Notes under the pieces: model-generated
Told to the model about the DNA's origin: nothing
Databases searched by the model: none
What the model saw: only the letters and a program-made list of their open reading frames with translations
Source: Ganaspis brasiliensis
Taxonomy: Eukaryota > Arthropoda > Insecta > Hymenoptera > Figitidae
NCBI GenBank assembly: GCA_037103525.1
Contig: JAZKLR010000657.1
Span: 372,001 to 436,000, forward strand
Reading direction: 5' to 3'
Length of the DNA stretch: 64,000 nucleotides
Shown: positions 35,277-47,860 of the stretch, one piece after another
Numbering within the stretch: the first letter of the stretch is position 1
Layout of the letters: each line of letters starts with the position of its first letter
Made by a program: the position numbers and the translations under genes

Positions 35277-36827
35277 GGAAATTTAAAAGACGAGAATGAA
35301 AAGAGGAGTATAAATCAAAGAATATTTGCTAATTTAGCTGAGAGCGAAACTGAAGTTAGAAAATATCTAATAAGAAGTGTAGCAGCAAAAGAAAAGCAGA
35401 AAGAAAATAATACGCTCAGTGATGGAAAACCGGAATTGGAAAGTTCCGATGAGATGATTATCGATGAGAATTTTAATAATGAGAAAACTGACGAGAATCT
35501 AAAAGAAAATGTGCTTGAAAAACAAACTCTAGACGAGAAAATAAACGAAACAAAAGTGCCATATGAACATTCTAATTTCGATACAATAATCTGGGATCGT
35601 AAATTTCACGATATTGATGAGGTACCACTAGTAGAATTATCTAATAATGAGTATTCTGATATCTCGCGTAATATCAGATTTAATAAAAATAATAAAGCAC
35701 TACTGTGGCATGTTCGCTTAGGGCATGCATCAATTAATTATCTTAAAGTACTTCAGTTAAAATTTCCCGAAAACAAAGATTTAAACTCGGCAAAATTTGA
35801 TGAGTCAATTTTAGATTGCGAAGTGTGCTTGGTTTCTAAATTCAATAAATTGCCCTATTCTAATACACGAAAACGTGCAACAGCCTCCTTACAAATAATC
35901 CACTCAGACGTGATGGGTCCAATTATACCGGTCTCTCATCCGAAAAATTATAGATATATTTTGGTTTTCATTGACGACTTTTCAAAACTAGCGATGGCAT
36001 ACCCAATGAAGGCTAAAAGTGATGTAGGTCATTGCTTACAGATGTTTGTTAGAAGTGCACGAAATCTGTTGGGACATGATGGGAAAATATGCTATTTACG
36101 AACTGATCAGGGCACTGAGTATACAGGTGGGTACACTGTTGAAGTGTTGTTGCAAATAGGTGCAGAATTGCAACTGGCGTGTCCTGATACTCCTCAGCAT
36201 AATGGAGTGTCTGAGCGGTTCAATCAGACAATCCAAAAGAAAGTCAGGTGTTACATGTATGACGCGAAGTTACCTGAAAGTATGTGGGATCTAGCCTTAT
36301 CTGCGGCAGTGTATGCTTATAATCGCACACCTCACAAGTCTAATAATATGATAACACCAATGAAAAAGTTTTCTCCCAATCACAGCTTCGATATTAATCA
36401 AATTAAAAGATTTGGATGGGTTGCTTATATTAAAGTTCATCGAAAGACTGGTCCTAAATTTAGAGCTGAGGGAAGAAGAGTTGTCTTGGTGGGATATACT
36501 CCTACTGGCTTTCAATTTTTGAGACCAGAAGATGGGAAGTTTTATGAAAGTAGAGAAGCGAAATTTAATGAAAAATTGGTGTATGGAGACAAGTTCACCA
36601 AAAACGATATCAAAGATTTTCCTGAAGTTACTGAGGAAATTAACAAAGAGAGGTGGTTTTTAGATTTCAAAAAGGACGAGAAAGAGAATGAAGAGAAATC
36701 AAAAACAGAGGGAGAGATTAAGAGGAAAAGAAGAAGACCAAGGAAAAATGAACCTAAAAAGACGATTCCTCAAACTGAAGATAATCTTAGTAGAAAACCA
36801 ATTGAAGACGTAAGTTTTTCTGACTAG
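35277..36827 (+). pseudogene. Copia GAG-pre-integrase and integrase
   Basis: An acidic linker leads to the HHCC-type zinc domain (LLWHVRLGHASINYL ... CEVCLVSK) at about 35,700-35,850. The DDE core follows: IHSDVMGPI, FIDDFSKLAMAY, LRTDQGTEYTGG and TPQHNGVSERFNQT, with the D, D and E residues in place. A KARL-like chromodomain-free tail ends in a Lys/Arg-rich nuclear-localisation-like stretch (KRKRRRPRK). It would insert the cDNA. An in-frame TAG (36825-36827) separates it from RT. Confidence 0.92.
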
Positions 36828-38543
36828 AAAATAGACAAGAGTTTAAAAGTAAGTGTATTTTTGTCTTCTGCTCCTGATGAAATTGAAACAACATCTGACG
36901 AAATAAATGATAAGATTTATTACGCATTATTAGCGAAAATAAACTGTGATCCATTAAGTTATAAACAAGCAATGCAGTCTAAAGACAAAGATCAATGGCA
37001 ACTGGCAATCAAAGATGAGCTAAATTCAATGAGAAAAAACCAAGTGTGGAAAGAAGTGATCTGTCCTACCAAAATGAGTAATGGACAAAAATTGAATATA
37101 ATTGATTTTAGATGGGTATTTAAACAAAAAATCGAGTCAGACGGAAATATAAAACACAAAGCCAGACTTGTCATCAGAGGATTTAAGGACAAAAATATAT
37201 ATGAGCTAAGAGAAACTTATGCACCAGTTTCAAGGTTGCCGCTAGTGAGAGCCGTAATTGCTATTATAGATAAATATGAGCTTGACATGTGTCAATTAGA
37301 CGTTAAAACAGCTTTTCTAAATGGCGTTCTAGGTGAGAAAATTTACATGGAAATTCCGGAAGGAACGAACCATATAGATGAGAAAAAGAGAGGAAAGGTT
37401 TGTAAATTAGAAAGAGCACTTTATGGATTGAGAATTAGTCCTAAAAAATGGAATAACAAATTTACAGAAGTGGCCTTAAAGATGGGATTGAAGAACACCG
37501 ATTCGAAGCCTTGTCTATTTATCTCGAGAAAAAAAGATAAATTTTTAATTTTGATATTATATGTTGACGACATAATAATGACTGGTAACGATGAGACTAA
37601 ATTAAAGGAAGTGAGAGAAAAATTAAGCAAAGAATTTGAAATGTCAATAATAGACGAACTTAAAGAATTTTTGGGCATTACTATAAAAAGAGATAAATTA
37701 AAGAAAGAAATAGTATTGAATCAGGAAAAATTTATAGACAAAATTTTGATCAATTTTAGATTTGACAAGTCCTTTCCTCAGAGAACTCCCATGAATACTA
37801 ATCAAGTCACTAATAGAGAAAGAAAGATGAGAGAAAGTGACTGGGATGATGAGATCTTAAAAGCAACAGAATCTAGAGAAAAAGTTCCGTATAGAGAAGC
37901 AGTAGGAAGCTTATTATATCTGGCAGGTGCAACGAGACCAGATATCTCCTATACAGTAAACGTACTCAGCAGACAGGTAAATCCAACAGATGAGGATTGG
38001 AACATGGTAAAGAGATTATTCAGATATTTGAAAGGCACAAAATCATTAGGTCTAAAATACACGAGCGAAGCGGACGGTATTCAGGCTTTTTCTGACGCGA
38101 GTTTTGGAGATTGTAAAAACTCCTTAACCACATGTGGGTTTCTTATCCAATTATTTGGAGACACGATAACGTGGAGAACCCACAAGCAATCTTATGTGGC
38201 TCTTTCTATATGTCACGCCGAGTATGTTGCGATGAGTGAGGCGAGTCAGGAGATGCTCTCTCTGTACAATTCTCTAAAATTAATCTTGCCCGATCTTTTA
38301 CTCCCCATGACTCTATGGTGTGATAACAGAGCTGCTGCTGGAGGAGCTGAGACGAGTGGTGGTAACAAGCTGAGACACATAGTTAAGATCAAAGCTCATC
38401 ACATAAAAGAGTGCGTTAAAAGAAATTTGATTGTTGTTAAGTGGATAAGATCGAAAGATCAACTCCCGGACATTTTTACAAAACCTCTATCATTCGATTT
38501 ACGCAAGCATTTAACTTGTAAACTGATGAATACAAACTATTAA
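36828..38543 (+). pseudogene. Copia reverse transcriptase and RNase H
   Basis: RT landmarks are NQVWKEV, FRWVFKQK, ARLVIRGFKD, YAPVSRLPLVRAVIA, QLDVKTAFLNG and the catalytic LYVDDIIMTG (about 37,560). RNase H follows with AFSDASFGDC, HAEYVAMSEAS, LWCDNRAAA and LPDIFTKPL. The domain itself is uninterrupted over 560 codons. It is in the same frame as the integrase, so one TAG is the only break between them. Confidence 0.93.
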
Positions 38544-38650
38544 CCCATTATTCTGTTCACAGGTAGCAATTAGATGAGAGGACTTTATTGACAGATTTCT
38601 ACTCTACACAATAACTGATTAAAGAAGGAATAGAATCGTTCGAGAGGGAG

Positions 38651-38885
38651 TGTTGGAGATTAGCGCCCTCTCCTATTCCTCATTCTTATTGGCGCACTAT
38701 TTCTTACGCGCGTAGGCGCACTACTTTTGTATTAGCTTTCGCGGTTGCTTTGTTCGTTTTGTTTATTACGAGTGTTCGTTACTTTGAGTGAGCATCGTTG
38801 AGTGTAACGAGTCAATTAATAAATTAAATTTAGAAGTGTTAAATACGTGGTTGTTTTATTGAGTTGCCTTAAACCAAAATAAAAA
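38651..38885 (+). repeat. 3' LTR of the Copia element
   Basis: Differs from the 5' LTR at five positions (GTG/TTT-type change in ATTAGC.TGCGCGG, GTGCGC/GTGAGC, ATATAG/ATTTAG, TACAAA/TAAAAA). Confidence 0.92.
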
Positions 38886-39048
38886 AGTAACTTTTAAAGT
38901 AACTTTTTGAATTTTTGAAGAAAAAAATGTCCAGAAACAACGGAGTTGCAGCCACTTCCAGTAGGCCATGTCGAATTTTACGGTGTCCCGGATTTAAAAT
39001 CGTAGAATCATCTAAAACACATGAGATTAAGAAAAATTAGTTATTTGG

Positions 39049-39435
39049 AAGTATACCTCCCAGTCAACGTTGCCCTTTTATTTTTTTTTGCTTTTGATCG
39101 ATTGTGCAGCTACAAAATGGCGCCTTTTTTAGGCTAAAAAACGTACTTTGACATTAAACGACCGTAAAAAAATAGATTTTTTTTTTTTTTTTTAATAAAA
39201 GGGCAACGTTGACTGGGAGGTATACTTCCAAATAACTAATTTTTTCGCACACTATACGGAAAGTAAGCAATTCTCGCACAGCGAGAACTGCTAACTTTCC
39301 GTATAGCGTGCGAAAAAATATCGTATGACACGCGTGCGGATAATTTGGCGATTCCTAAGACTGTGAGCTACCACACTCGCCTTTGGCTCGTGTTGTAAAC
39401 CTCGCACTCTAGGAATCGCCAAATTACCGCACTTG
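39049..39435. repeat. Chain of three hairpins in the foldback centre
   Basis: GGAAGTATACCTCCCAGTCA (about 39,049) pairs with its inverse near 39,225. CACACTATACGGAAAGT (39,250) pairs with ACTTTCCGTATAGCGTG (39,295). GCGATTCCTAAGA (39,348) pairs with CTAGGAATCGCCAAATT (39,411). Each looks like a small palindromic MITE inserted into or forming the middle of the TTAA foldback. Confidence 0.6.
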
Positions 39436-39710
39436 TATCATAATGTACTATTTCTTAATCCCATGTGTTTCAGATGATTCTACGATTTTAAATCCGGGAC
39501 ACCGTAAAATGAAAAATTTTCGACATGGCCTACTGGAAGTGGCTGCAACTCCGTTGTTTCTGGACATTTTTTTCTTAAAAAATTCAAAAAGTTACTTTAA
39601 CATTTACTAAATAATGTAGTAATAAAAGGATTAAAAAATATTTAGTAGTTTGGTCAAAAAAAATCGTTTAAAAAGGGTTTTTTTTGCTATTTAAACCATA
39701 CCCCCCTTAA

Positions 39711-40212
39711 TATATAAGTTCAGTTGTGTATGTTTCACAGAGTTTACATTGTATGTGTGTGTGTGCGTATATAATTAATGTATACATAATTTCTGCGAAT
39801 TGTTTATCCAAAGAAAAAAGAGAGTTACTTTAATTGTGTAATTTGTAACTACATATTTTAATATTTTTTTACTTGACAAATAGAATTTTATTTGTGTTAA
39901 GACAACATTTTATTTTGAATATTAACTTGGCTTTAAAACAATACATAGTTTTATTTTAAATAAAATAATATATTGTTTTGAATTTTCCATTAATTCATAA
40001 TATTTAGAATCATTGACAACTTTTTTGCTACTGTTAATTGACAACTAACCTAAAAATATGTAAAGGAGCATGTGACGCTGACCAACTCAAACGTACCCTT
40101 ATACAATAGAATTGGGTAATGTATCCATTTTATTGTTTCGTGAACCTTTCTAAATAGGCTGCTACATCCAATTCTTATCCATCCAACAAAAATAGTTCTC
40201 CCATCCATCCAT
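39711..40212. other. AT-rich spacer
   Basis: A short TGTGTGTGTG run lies near 39,755. No gene seen. Confidence 0.4.
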
Positions 40213-40410
40213 GCCTGTGCAACGGTCTATGGTAGCCCATGTATTAAATGTGTCATAAGATCTGAAAGTGGCCACTAGGTTGGCGCTAGCAGTAAGTTAT
40301 GCCGAAATTCTATACTTTGACTACAGCAAATTCGTGCCAATTTACTTCTATCGCCAACCTAGTGGCCACTTTCAACACATGTGACACTTTCAACTCGTCG
40401 TTGCACAGGC
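40213..40410. repeat. ~200-bp hairpin element
   Basis: GAAAGTGGCCACTAGGTTGG (40,264) is perfectly inverted at about 40,354-40,373. The outer GCCTGTGCAACG (40,213) is inverted at 40,399-40,410. A related ATCCAACAAAA/ATCCATC context flanks both sides. No coding region. Confidence 0.7.
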
Positions 40411-40490
40411 CTGAATCCATCTAATTGGATGGCGCTCGAGAGTCCAATAAAAATATCTGTCCCATTCAATAGACAGATATGCGTGCAGGT

Positions 40491-40770
40491 GCACTGAGAA
40501 AAAAGGTTTAGTTTGACCAACAATATTTTTTACTTGACCATTGTTGGTTGTAACAACAATATTTTGATTGGTATAACAAAACGATTTGATTGGCGTAACA
40601 CATCAAGTTGTTTGGGACAACCATATTATTTTGTTGCTCTTATTTGGTTGAACCAAACATCATTTAGTTGTGACAACCAAACATAATTTGGTTGTGACAA
40701 CCAAACAGAAATTGGTTGTGATATCCAAACATAATTTGGTTGTGAGTACAAGAACCAAACTTCCTAACCT
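40491..40770. repeat. EnSpm-like terminus followed by ~24-bp tandem repeats
   Basis: CACTGAGAAAAAAGG (40,491) has the look of an EnSpm end. Repeats of AACCAAACATAATTTGGTTG (each itself a near palindrome) follow, clearest at about 40,620-40,750. No partner end was identified, so this may be a solo or truncated copy. Confidence 0.5.
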
Positions 40771-40893
40771 ACAAATATTTGGCGCGAAATTTAAAAGCAA
40801 TCTATATAATTTTGGAAATTTTGGTTTAAATACTTATTTTTAAGAATAATAGTTTTATTATAATAATAATAATATTATAGAATTTGGAAATGG

Positions 40894-42467
40894 AGCAAAA
40901 TTTCTCAAGTGTACCAATCTTAAAAATGAAAAGGGCTAATATTTGCACAAAATGTAGTATTCTATGTCAGTACTGAAACCACCAATTATTATGAAATTCT
41001 AATGAAAATTGTAGAAGGGGGAGGGGGCTGAAGATTCTGGTCAAGTGTGAAGAGGGTATTTTTTGAAAAATCATAACTATTATGCAACAAGGTTGACAAA
41101 AAATTGACCTATATGTTTTCGAAAGGTTTTTTCTTCTCTTTTCAATGGTGCAAAAATTTTTTAAAAATTTAATCTATTTGTTTCAAAAAAATTTTTATTT
41201 TCTTTTTTTGAAAAAAGACATTTTTTTTCTTTTTTTTTTCATTTAAAATAAAGCATACTATGTGCACTTTCAATACACGCTACAGAGAAAATGTCTTTTT
41301 TATTTGTTTTTGAATTATTAATTAAGAAATTAATAAATATAAGTACAAAATTAGTAAAAAATTTATTTATTTATTTATTATTACATATACGGGCCACGCC
41401 CTTTGACTTAATCTAAAAATTACAAATCGTAATATAATTTATTCGGGCTAACATTCTAATGCTAGGTTAACAAACTATTAATGCAGTTTCATAGAGCGAC
41501 GTAATCGTGTGATGAATCTGGCTAAATCACTATCAAAAAAATCAACTTGATCTGACATTTTATTAGCTTTCTTATTCAGTCTATTTATTAATGAGTGATT
41601 TCCATAATTAGTTCTGTGAAATTGAACATAGAATGGTGAATAGTGTCTAGTCATGATTTCCGGAATATATAATTTTATTAGTGATAAAAGATGCTGATAA
41701 AAAAGATATGATATAAAAGATATGATAAAAGATAAAAAATGAAATATTGAACAAACAAATAAACTTTTGATAATTTTGGGCATACTAACGTAAAGCTTAT
41801 GAAATTCTGGATCTAACAAGCATAACTTGAAGTATTTTTGATAAATGAATGCTAACAAAATAATTAATAATAATTAATTAAATAAAAAAAGTGTATTTAT
41901 TTAGTATCCATTTATCAAAAAGACTTCAAATTATGCTTGTTGAATCCGGAATTTAATAAGCTTAACGTTAATAACCACAAAATTACCAAAAGTTCAATGG
42001 TTTGTGAAATATTTTTAACGAATTTTTATTAATTAATTAATTAATAATTCAAAACCAAAGAAAAAAGACATTTTCTTTACAGCGTGTATTAAAAGTGCAC
42101 ATAGTAAGCTTTATTTTAAATGAAAAAAAAAAGAAAAAAAATATTTTTTCAAAAAAAGTAAAAAAAAAATTTTTTTTGAAAAAATAGGTTAAATTTTTTG
42201 CACCATTGAAAAGAGGAGAAAAAAACCTTTCGAAAACATATAGGTCAATTTTTTGTCCACCCTATTGCATAATAGTTATGATTTTTCAAAAAATATCCTC
42301 TTCACACTTGACCAGAATCTTCAGCTCCCTCCCCTTTCTACAATTTTCATTAGAATTTCATAATAATTGGTGGTTTGAGTACTGACATAGAATACTACAT
42401 TTTGTGCAAATATTAGCCTTTATTAGCCATTTTCATTTTTTCGATTGGTACACTTGAGAAATTTTGC
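40894..42467. mobile_element. 1.57 kb foldback element
   Basis: The left arm (GCAAAATTTCTCAAGTGTAC, then GGGGGAGGGGGCTGAAGATT near 41,020) is repeated inverted at the right (GTACACTTGAGAAATTTTGC, AATCTTCAGCTCCCTCCCC near 42,320). Arms reach about 600-700 bp. A 126-codon minus frame in the middle (41,478-41,858) has no recognised motif. Target duplication not determined. Confidence 0.7.
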
Positions 42468-44152
42468 CCTAAATGTGTATTAAATTAACTTTATGCAATA
42501 TTGTAACCATACAACAGAAACGCGCTCAATCCCGGGACTGTGCATGCGCTCTTTAAGAAGTTGTCTGATTGGTAGAAAGAATTTATGATCAGTGTTGCCA
42601 ATTTCACAAGTCATAAAATAAAATATTTTACCCTGTACCACCACACAAACTGGCACACTAAGATACGTCATACGCAACAAAATTGTTTATTATAATATAT
42701 TAATAATTTATTATAATATATTATAATATTTTTAAAAACTTTAAATCATCGGAATATTTTAGTGAAGACCCTAAACAAAGTAAATTACAACATACGTATG
42801 TTTAAAAGTACCTATTCTTTTTTTATAAAAATCGATCTTGTATGTCAAGCAAATTTTTTCTCGTCTTGTCAAAAACAGTTTTTTTCTATTTTCTTTGTAA
42901 TTAATGAATCAATCTGGCACAAACTTTTGGACGTCATGTTTTTTCGCATACATCGATTATATCTACAATGTAAGGAATCATAAGGCCGGTGACCCGTAAA
43001 ATTATAAATACTGATATGAGGGAAAAATCGCGTGAGTTCGTCTAAATTCTGAATTGTCCCGATTAGGAAAGTGTCCCGCTCACTACTCAAGATTTGTTAG
43101 AATCGCAAGAGTCGCGGTGCGACGCGTAAGTTTTCGACCCGTTCGCGGGTGTCAATATTATTTGGAAAAAACATGTTCCATTAAATCAATGTGATCTGGA
43201 AGTTCATTAAGCAACCAATTAATCAGTCAGGTCGATTGAATGAGAGATTTGATGATGTGGCGCTAGAATTTCTCAGTTTATCATCAATTGGAAGGAATAT
43301 AGGCCTGATGTGGAAATTCTGCGCCTTTAATTTGGTTATAAAATAAGGAGATATCATAATATATCCTGACCTTGACTCAATCTGCTAATGATAGACCAGA
43401 AAAAATTGATCTCCACTATTCGGAAGAGAAATAACGAGATAAGCACTGCACCTTGTGATTCCATTTTTTTAATATATTTTTGTCTTATTTATCATCAAAC
43501 AAATTAGACGTTATAAAATTTTATACATCTATTCTTGACATGTTGACTCTATAATTTTTTATTGTATGCGAGTGGTAGGTTAACGTATGACTGTGAAAAG
43601 AAGTGAATGATTAAATTCTTTTATTACTGTTCAGGATTTGTCGACCAAGAGTAGAGTTAAAATAAAAACCCAAGATTAATATATAATTGCAGTTTTGAAT
43701 TATTAAAAACGAAATTGTCCTGATAAATAATTTTAAAGTTTAAATTTATATAAACAATTGTAATAACAATTTGAAACCTTTTTTATTCAGTATTTTGTTA
43801 GAAAATTACAGTAAACCACCACCCGAACTGGCCCGCTACCCCTGACTCTACCCTACACATAATTTAGTATGAACATATCAGCTTACCTAATTTTATTTAT
43901 ATCTTTTGTTTTTAACCCTGAATTTGCATTTATTAATAAATTAGCGATTTTAAAATTAAAAAATAAAAGACTGGATTCTTTTTCTAAATGCAGTTAATTA
44001 GTAAAACACATTATAAACTAATTATCTACAATTGACAGTGTTACTTTGGGAGTAGTCTGTAGTAAAAATGTCTTTAAGTGTCTTATGAACACCTATAGCG
44101 TAGGTAGTTCGTTTGAGTTACGGACTGTTAGTATCCCAAATAGCACGATAAT
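42468..44152. other. Non-coding DNA
   Basis: No supported gene. A stretch at about 42,835-42,985 (TGTCAAAAACAGTTTTTTTC, TTTGGACGTCATG) resembles 46,225-46,345 inside the TA-flanked element, so it is probably a relic of the same family. An ATTATAATAT-rich palindromic run lies at 42,690-42,730. Confidence 0.4.
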
Positions 44153-44199
44153 GTGCTGTATGGCTACTGTAAGGGTTATCCGTAAACGTTGTAAGGTTA

Positions 44200-44560
44200 C
44201 AAAGCAGGCCGGTAGTAAGCATATAGTAAGCTTAAAATTTCCGCCTAACAATAAGCTTACAAAGTTAGGTCCTGGTAAGCGTACATCGTAAGCTTGTGGT
44301 AAGCTTACACCGTAAGCTTGTGGTAAGCTTACACCGTAAGCTTGTGGTAAGCTAACAAAATGCTTAAAATGTAAGGTTGTGGTAAGCTTACAGTAAGCTT
44401 ACGGTGTATGGCTGCAGTAAGCTTACGTCGTAATGTTGCAGTAAGCTTACAGTAAGCATACACTGTAAGGTTATGAAATGTAACCTTACAGTGTAAGCTT
44501 GTTGTAAGCTAACACTGCTTACACTGCTTACACTAAGCTTACAACAAGCTTACGATGTAA
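44200..44560. repeat. GTAAGCTTAC-type short palindromic repeats, left arm
   Basis: Many copies of GTAAGCTTAC, TGTGGTAAGCTTACACC and AGTAAGCTTACAG variants in tandem. Each copy is itself palindromic, so the region can form many alternative hairpins. The right-arm counterpart is at about 53,270-53,510. Confidence 0.75.
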
Positions 44561-44619
44561 AGTTGTCATTTTTTAATAAAGAAAAATTATTTAACGCCTT
44601 TTTGCGGGACGCCGTTGAC

Positions 44620-44981
44620 GATATGTTCACTAAACATATTTTCGAAGACAATTAATATAATATTAAAAATCTTGACGCCAACAAGTTTCGAACCTAGCTA
44701 ACCTAACTTCCGAACCTAATCTCAAACGCATTAGTACCCCTCGGCTATCGAGAACTTGGAATTCATTTCAGAAAATGTAAATGATATTTTACCTTGGAAG
44801 TTTCTCTGGTAACATATGATTTACATTTTCTGAAATAAATTCCAAGTCCTCGATAGCCGAGGGGTACTTATGCGTTCAAAATTAGGTTCGTTAGTTAGGT
44901 TAGCTAGGTTCGAAACTCGTTGGCGTCAAGATTTTTAATATTATATTAATTGTCTTCGAAAATATATTAAGTGAACGTATC
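44620..44981. repeat. Nested palindrome in left arm
   Basis: GATATGTTCACT...CGAAGACAATTAATATAAT at the left is inverted at the right. The inner CCCCTCGGCTATCGAG pair is also inverted. The right arm of the giant foldback lacks it and reads straight from GCCGTTGA to GGACCCAGTAAAAA, so it is an insertion. Confidence 0.7.
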
Positions 44982-44995
44982 CCCAGTAAAAAGGG

Positions 44996-45358
44996 GGTAT
45001 TTTGAGCTTAAAACTGGAGAAAAGCAACTTAACTTTTAAGAAAACATTAAGAAATGTTAAATTATGGATCAATGCAAAAAACTGGATAATAAAAATACCT
45101 ATATTAAGAATAAATAACATTTTAGAAAAGTCGTGATTTGTTGACACACAGGGAGCAGAACACCTGACTAGCAAAATATACTGCTAGTCAGGTGTTCTAC
45201 TCCCTGTGTGTCAATAAATCACGACTTTTCTGAAATGTTATTTATTCTTAAAATAAATGTTTTTATTATCCAGTTTTTTGCATTGATCCATAATTTAACA
45301 TTTCTTAATGTTTTCTTAAAAGTTAAGTTGATTTCTCCAGTTTTAAGCTCGAAATACC
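44996..45358. repeat. Near-perfect hairpin, ~175-bp stem
   Basis: GGTATTTTGAGCTTAAAACT at the left and its inverse at 45,340-45,358. The stem runs to TTGACACACAGGGAG./CTCCCTGTGTGTCAA and the loop is AAAATATA-like (about 45,175). One arm sequence recurs at about 52,310-52,385. Confidence 0.75.
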
Positions 45359-45385
45359 TTTAGGATGGAGACGCATGAATATGTT

Positions 45386-47860
45386 CTAATTCCGATTAGT
45401 TCGAAATTTCATTTGGCCGAATTCCATTATTCAGAAATTTCTTGTAGCCGAATTCACATTTCACCGAAATAATGTTTGACAGAATTCAAATATAACCGAC
45501 CTTTCATATATTAGAATTCATATAGGGGAGAGTGGCTATCAATGTACCGGGATTTTTTCAAGGTCATAGTACTTATTGAATTTCACCAATTTCAAGCACT
45601 TCTTTGCATCAATATAAAACTACAACACTTATCTAGGTAATGCACACATATTTTACACGATTTATTTTGATTAAATAATAAAATTTAGGATTTTTCTAAA
45701 GTAACAAGCTATTTTCATTTTCAACAAACTGGGTACACAATGAACCACCTCTATAAAAATACTAAAAATGTTCAACAATAATAATATTGCAATTTTCACT
45801 TTGTAAAAAAACTTGTTTTCTATCAAATACTATAAAAAATTGTTACTTAACACTTTTTAATTGATAATGTATAACATAAATATACCTCAAATTTAAGTTA
45901 ACTAGCTAAAATGGCATTTTAGTTTTGCTATGTTGAGAAAAGTACTGATAACAATCGCTGTAACATGCTGTATGCATGCCTAGTTTTATAATCAAGCATA
46001 CCACTCTGGAAATCGAAAATACACTGAAATTCCAGGTGGTTCATTGTTCCCCGGTACATTGAATCAACATGACATTTGCAACAAAAATGGTTTTTTATAA
46101 CTTAATCCAATATTTCAAAATCTTTATCTCATTAGAATATTGTAGTTAAGGCCCAAAACAAAATAAATCGTAAGTACATTTATTTTTAAATGGCCTTATG
46201 TCAATTAAAAAACGTGTTCGTATTTTAGGTAAATTTTTTCTTCAGTACATCAAAAACAGTTTTTTCCAGTTTTCTGTGTAAAGAATAAATCCACACGTCT
46301 CAAATTTATGGACGTAGTGTGTTTACGCAAACTTCATTTATATTTAAAATTAGGAGAATTTTTATTTAATTGTTTCTGAGAAAATTGAAATGGTTCATTG
46401 AAAAAACTGGTACATTGATGGCCACTCTCCCCTATACCCGAAGTTTCATTTGAGAGAATTCATATTTGGTCGAATTTTCATTTAACAGAATTCACAGTTG
46501 ATCGAAATTTTATATTATAGAATGTCTGTTTAAAAGAAGTTTGAAATGAGTGAATATATCTTTAACAGAAATTCTACATGTTCGAACCTTTATCAAGCCG
46601 AAATAGTATTTGATAGAACTTATTTTTCATCGAATATTTATATTATAGAATGTACAGATGAGTGAAGTTTCATTTAATAGAATTCATATTTGGTCGAATT
46701 TTCATTTAACAGAATTCACAGTTGATCGAAATTTTATTTTATAGAATGTCTGTTTAAAAGAAGTTTGAAATGAGTGAATATATCTTTAACAGAAATTCTA
46801 CATGTTCGAACCTTTATCAAGCCGAAATAGTATTTGATAGAACTCATTTTTCATCGAATATTTATATTATAGAATGTACAGATGAGTGAAGTTTCATTTA
46901 ATAGAATTCATATTTGGTCGAATTTTAATTTAACACAAGTCTCAAGTGAACGAATTTCTATTTTATAGAATCGTCACTTAAACCAATTTTTATTTGTCCG
47001 AATCAGCAAATGTCCGAATAAACATCCGTCAGAAAGATTTTGGCCCGAATTTGAAAATTAACTAATCACAATTTTGTTGATAATTTTTGATTGGCTAATT
47101 TTCAAATTCGGGCCAAAATCTTTCTGACGAATGTTTATTCGGACATTTGCTGATTCGAAGAAATGAAAATTGGTTTAAGTGACGGTTCTATAAAATAGAA
47201 ATTAGTTCACTTGAGACTTCTGTTAAATGAAAATTCGACCAAATATGAATTCTATTAAATGAAACTTCACTCATCTCTACATTCTATAATATAAATATTC
47301 GATGAAAAATGAGTTTTATTAAATACTATTGCGGCTTGATAAAGATTCGAACATGTAGAATTTCTGTTAAAGATACATTCATTCATTTCAAACTTCTTTT
47401 AAACAGACATTCTATAAAATAAAATTTCGATCAACTGTGAATTCTGTTAAATGAAAATTCGATAAAATATGAATTCTATTAAATGAAACTTCACTCATCT
47501 GTACATTCTACTAAATAAATATTCGATGAAAAATGAGTTTTATTAAATACTATTTCGGCTGGATAAAGATTCGAACATGTAGAATTTCTGTTAAAGATAC
47601 ATTCACTCATTTAAAAGTTCTTTTAAACAGACATTCTATAAAATACAATTTCTATCAACTGTGAATTTTGTTAAATGAAAATTTGATGAAATATGAATTC
47701 TCTCAAATGAAACTTCGGATATATATGAATTCTAATATATGAAATGTTGGTTATATTTGACTTCTGTCAAGCGTAATTTCGATGAAATGTAAATTCGGCT
47801 ACGAGAAATTTCTGAATAATGGAATTCGGCCAAATGAAATTTCGAACTAATCGGAATTAG
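45386..47860. repeat. Palindrome of ~17-20 bp ATTCG-type short repeats
   Basis: CTAATTCCGATTAGTTCG and the inverse of CGAACTAATCGGAATTAG form the ends, with the axis near 47,076. The arms consist of loosely repeated units such as TTTCATTTAATAGAATTCAT and TTGGTCGAATTTTCATTTAA. The left arm is longer only because of the inserted TA element (45,525-46,432). Confidence 0.75.
45525..46432. mobile_element. 908-bp TA-flanked element (Tc1/mariner-type non-autonomous)
   Basis: Ends GGGGAGAGTGGCTATCAATG and inverse CATTGATGGCCACTCTCCCC are flanked by TA (45523-45524, 46433-46434). The opposite arm of the host palindrome near 47,722 reads through the empty site, which supports a TA insertion with precise borders. 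The motifs GTACACAATGAACCACC and GGTTCATTGTTCCCCGG occur inside. No transposase ORF. Confidence 0.8.

Larger units (their letters stand above)
31294..38885 (+). mobile_element. Ty1/Copia LTR retrotransposon, 7.6 kb, 235-bp LTRs, AGTAA duplication
   Basis: LTRs 31294-31528 and 38651-38885 start TGTTGGAGATTAGCGCCCTC and differ at 5 of 235 bases by eye, suggesting a fairly recent insertion. AGTAA flanks both sides (31289-31293 and 38886-38890). A purine tract (CGAGAGGGAG) precedes the right LTR, and a possible primer-binding site (AGGTTATCGGTCC) follows the left. Gene order gag-protease-integrase-RT-RNase H is that of Copia. The other arm of the host foldback keeps the empty site and confirms the borders. 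Confidence 0.95.
31178..39706. mobile_element. TTAA-flanked foldback element (~0.93 kb) split by Copia
   Basis: G-rich end GGGGGG..TATGGTTTAAA then AGCAAAAAAAACCC at the left is inverted at the right, and TTAA flanks both sides (31174-31177 and 39707-39710), as in piggyBac-type insertions. Removing Copia and one target copy leaves about 932 bp, which folds back on itself and carries further hairpins (39,049-39,435). No transposase frame. Confidence 0.7.

Noticed and set aside
41478..41858. 126-codon minus frame in the 40.9-42.5 kb foldback
   Set aside because: Hydrophobic, AT-driven composition, no motif, and part of an inverted-repeat centre.
44200..44560. CRISPR-like array of short palindromic repeats
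   Set aside because: Units lack constant unique spacers, the setting is eukaryotic, and the array is part of a transposon arm.
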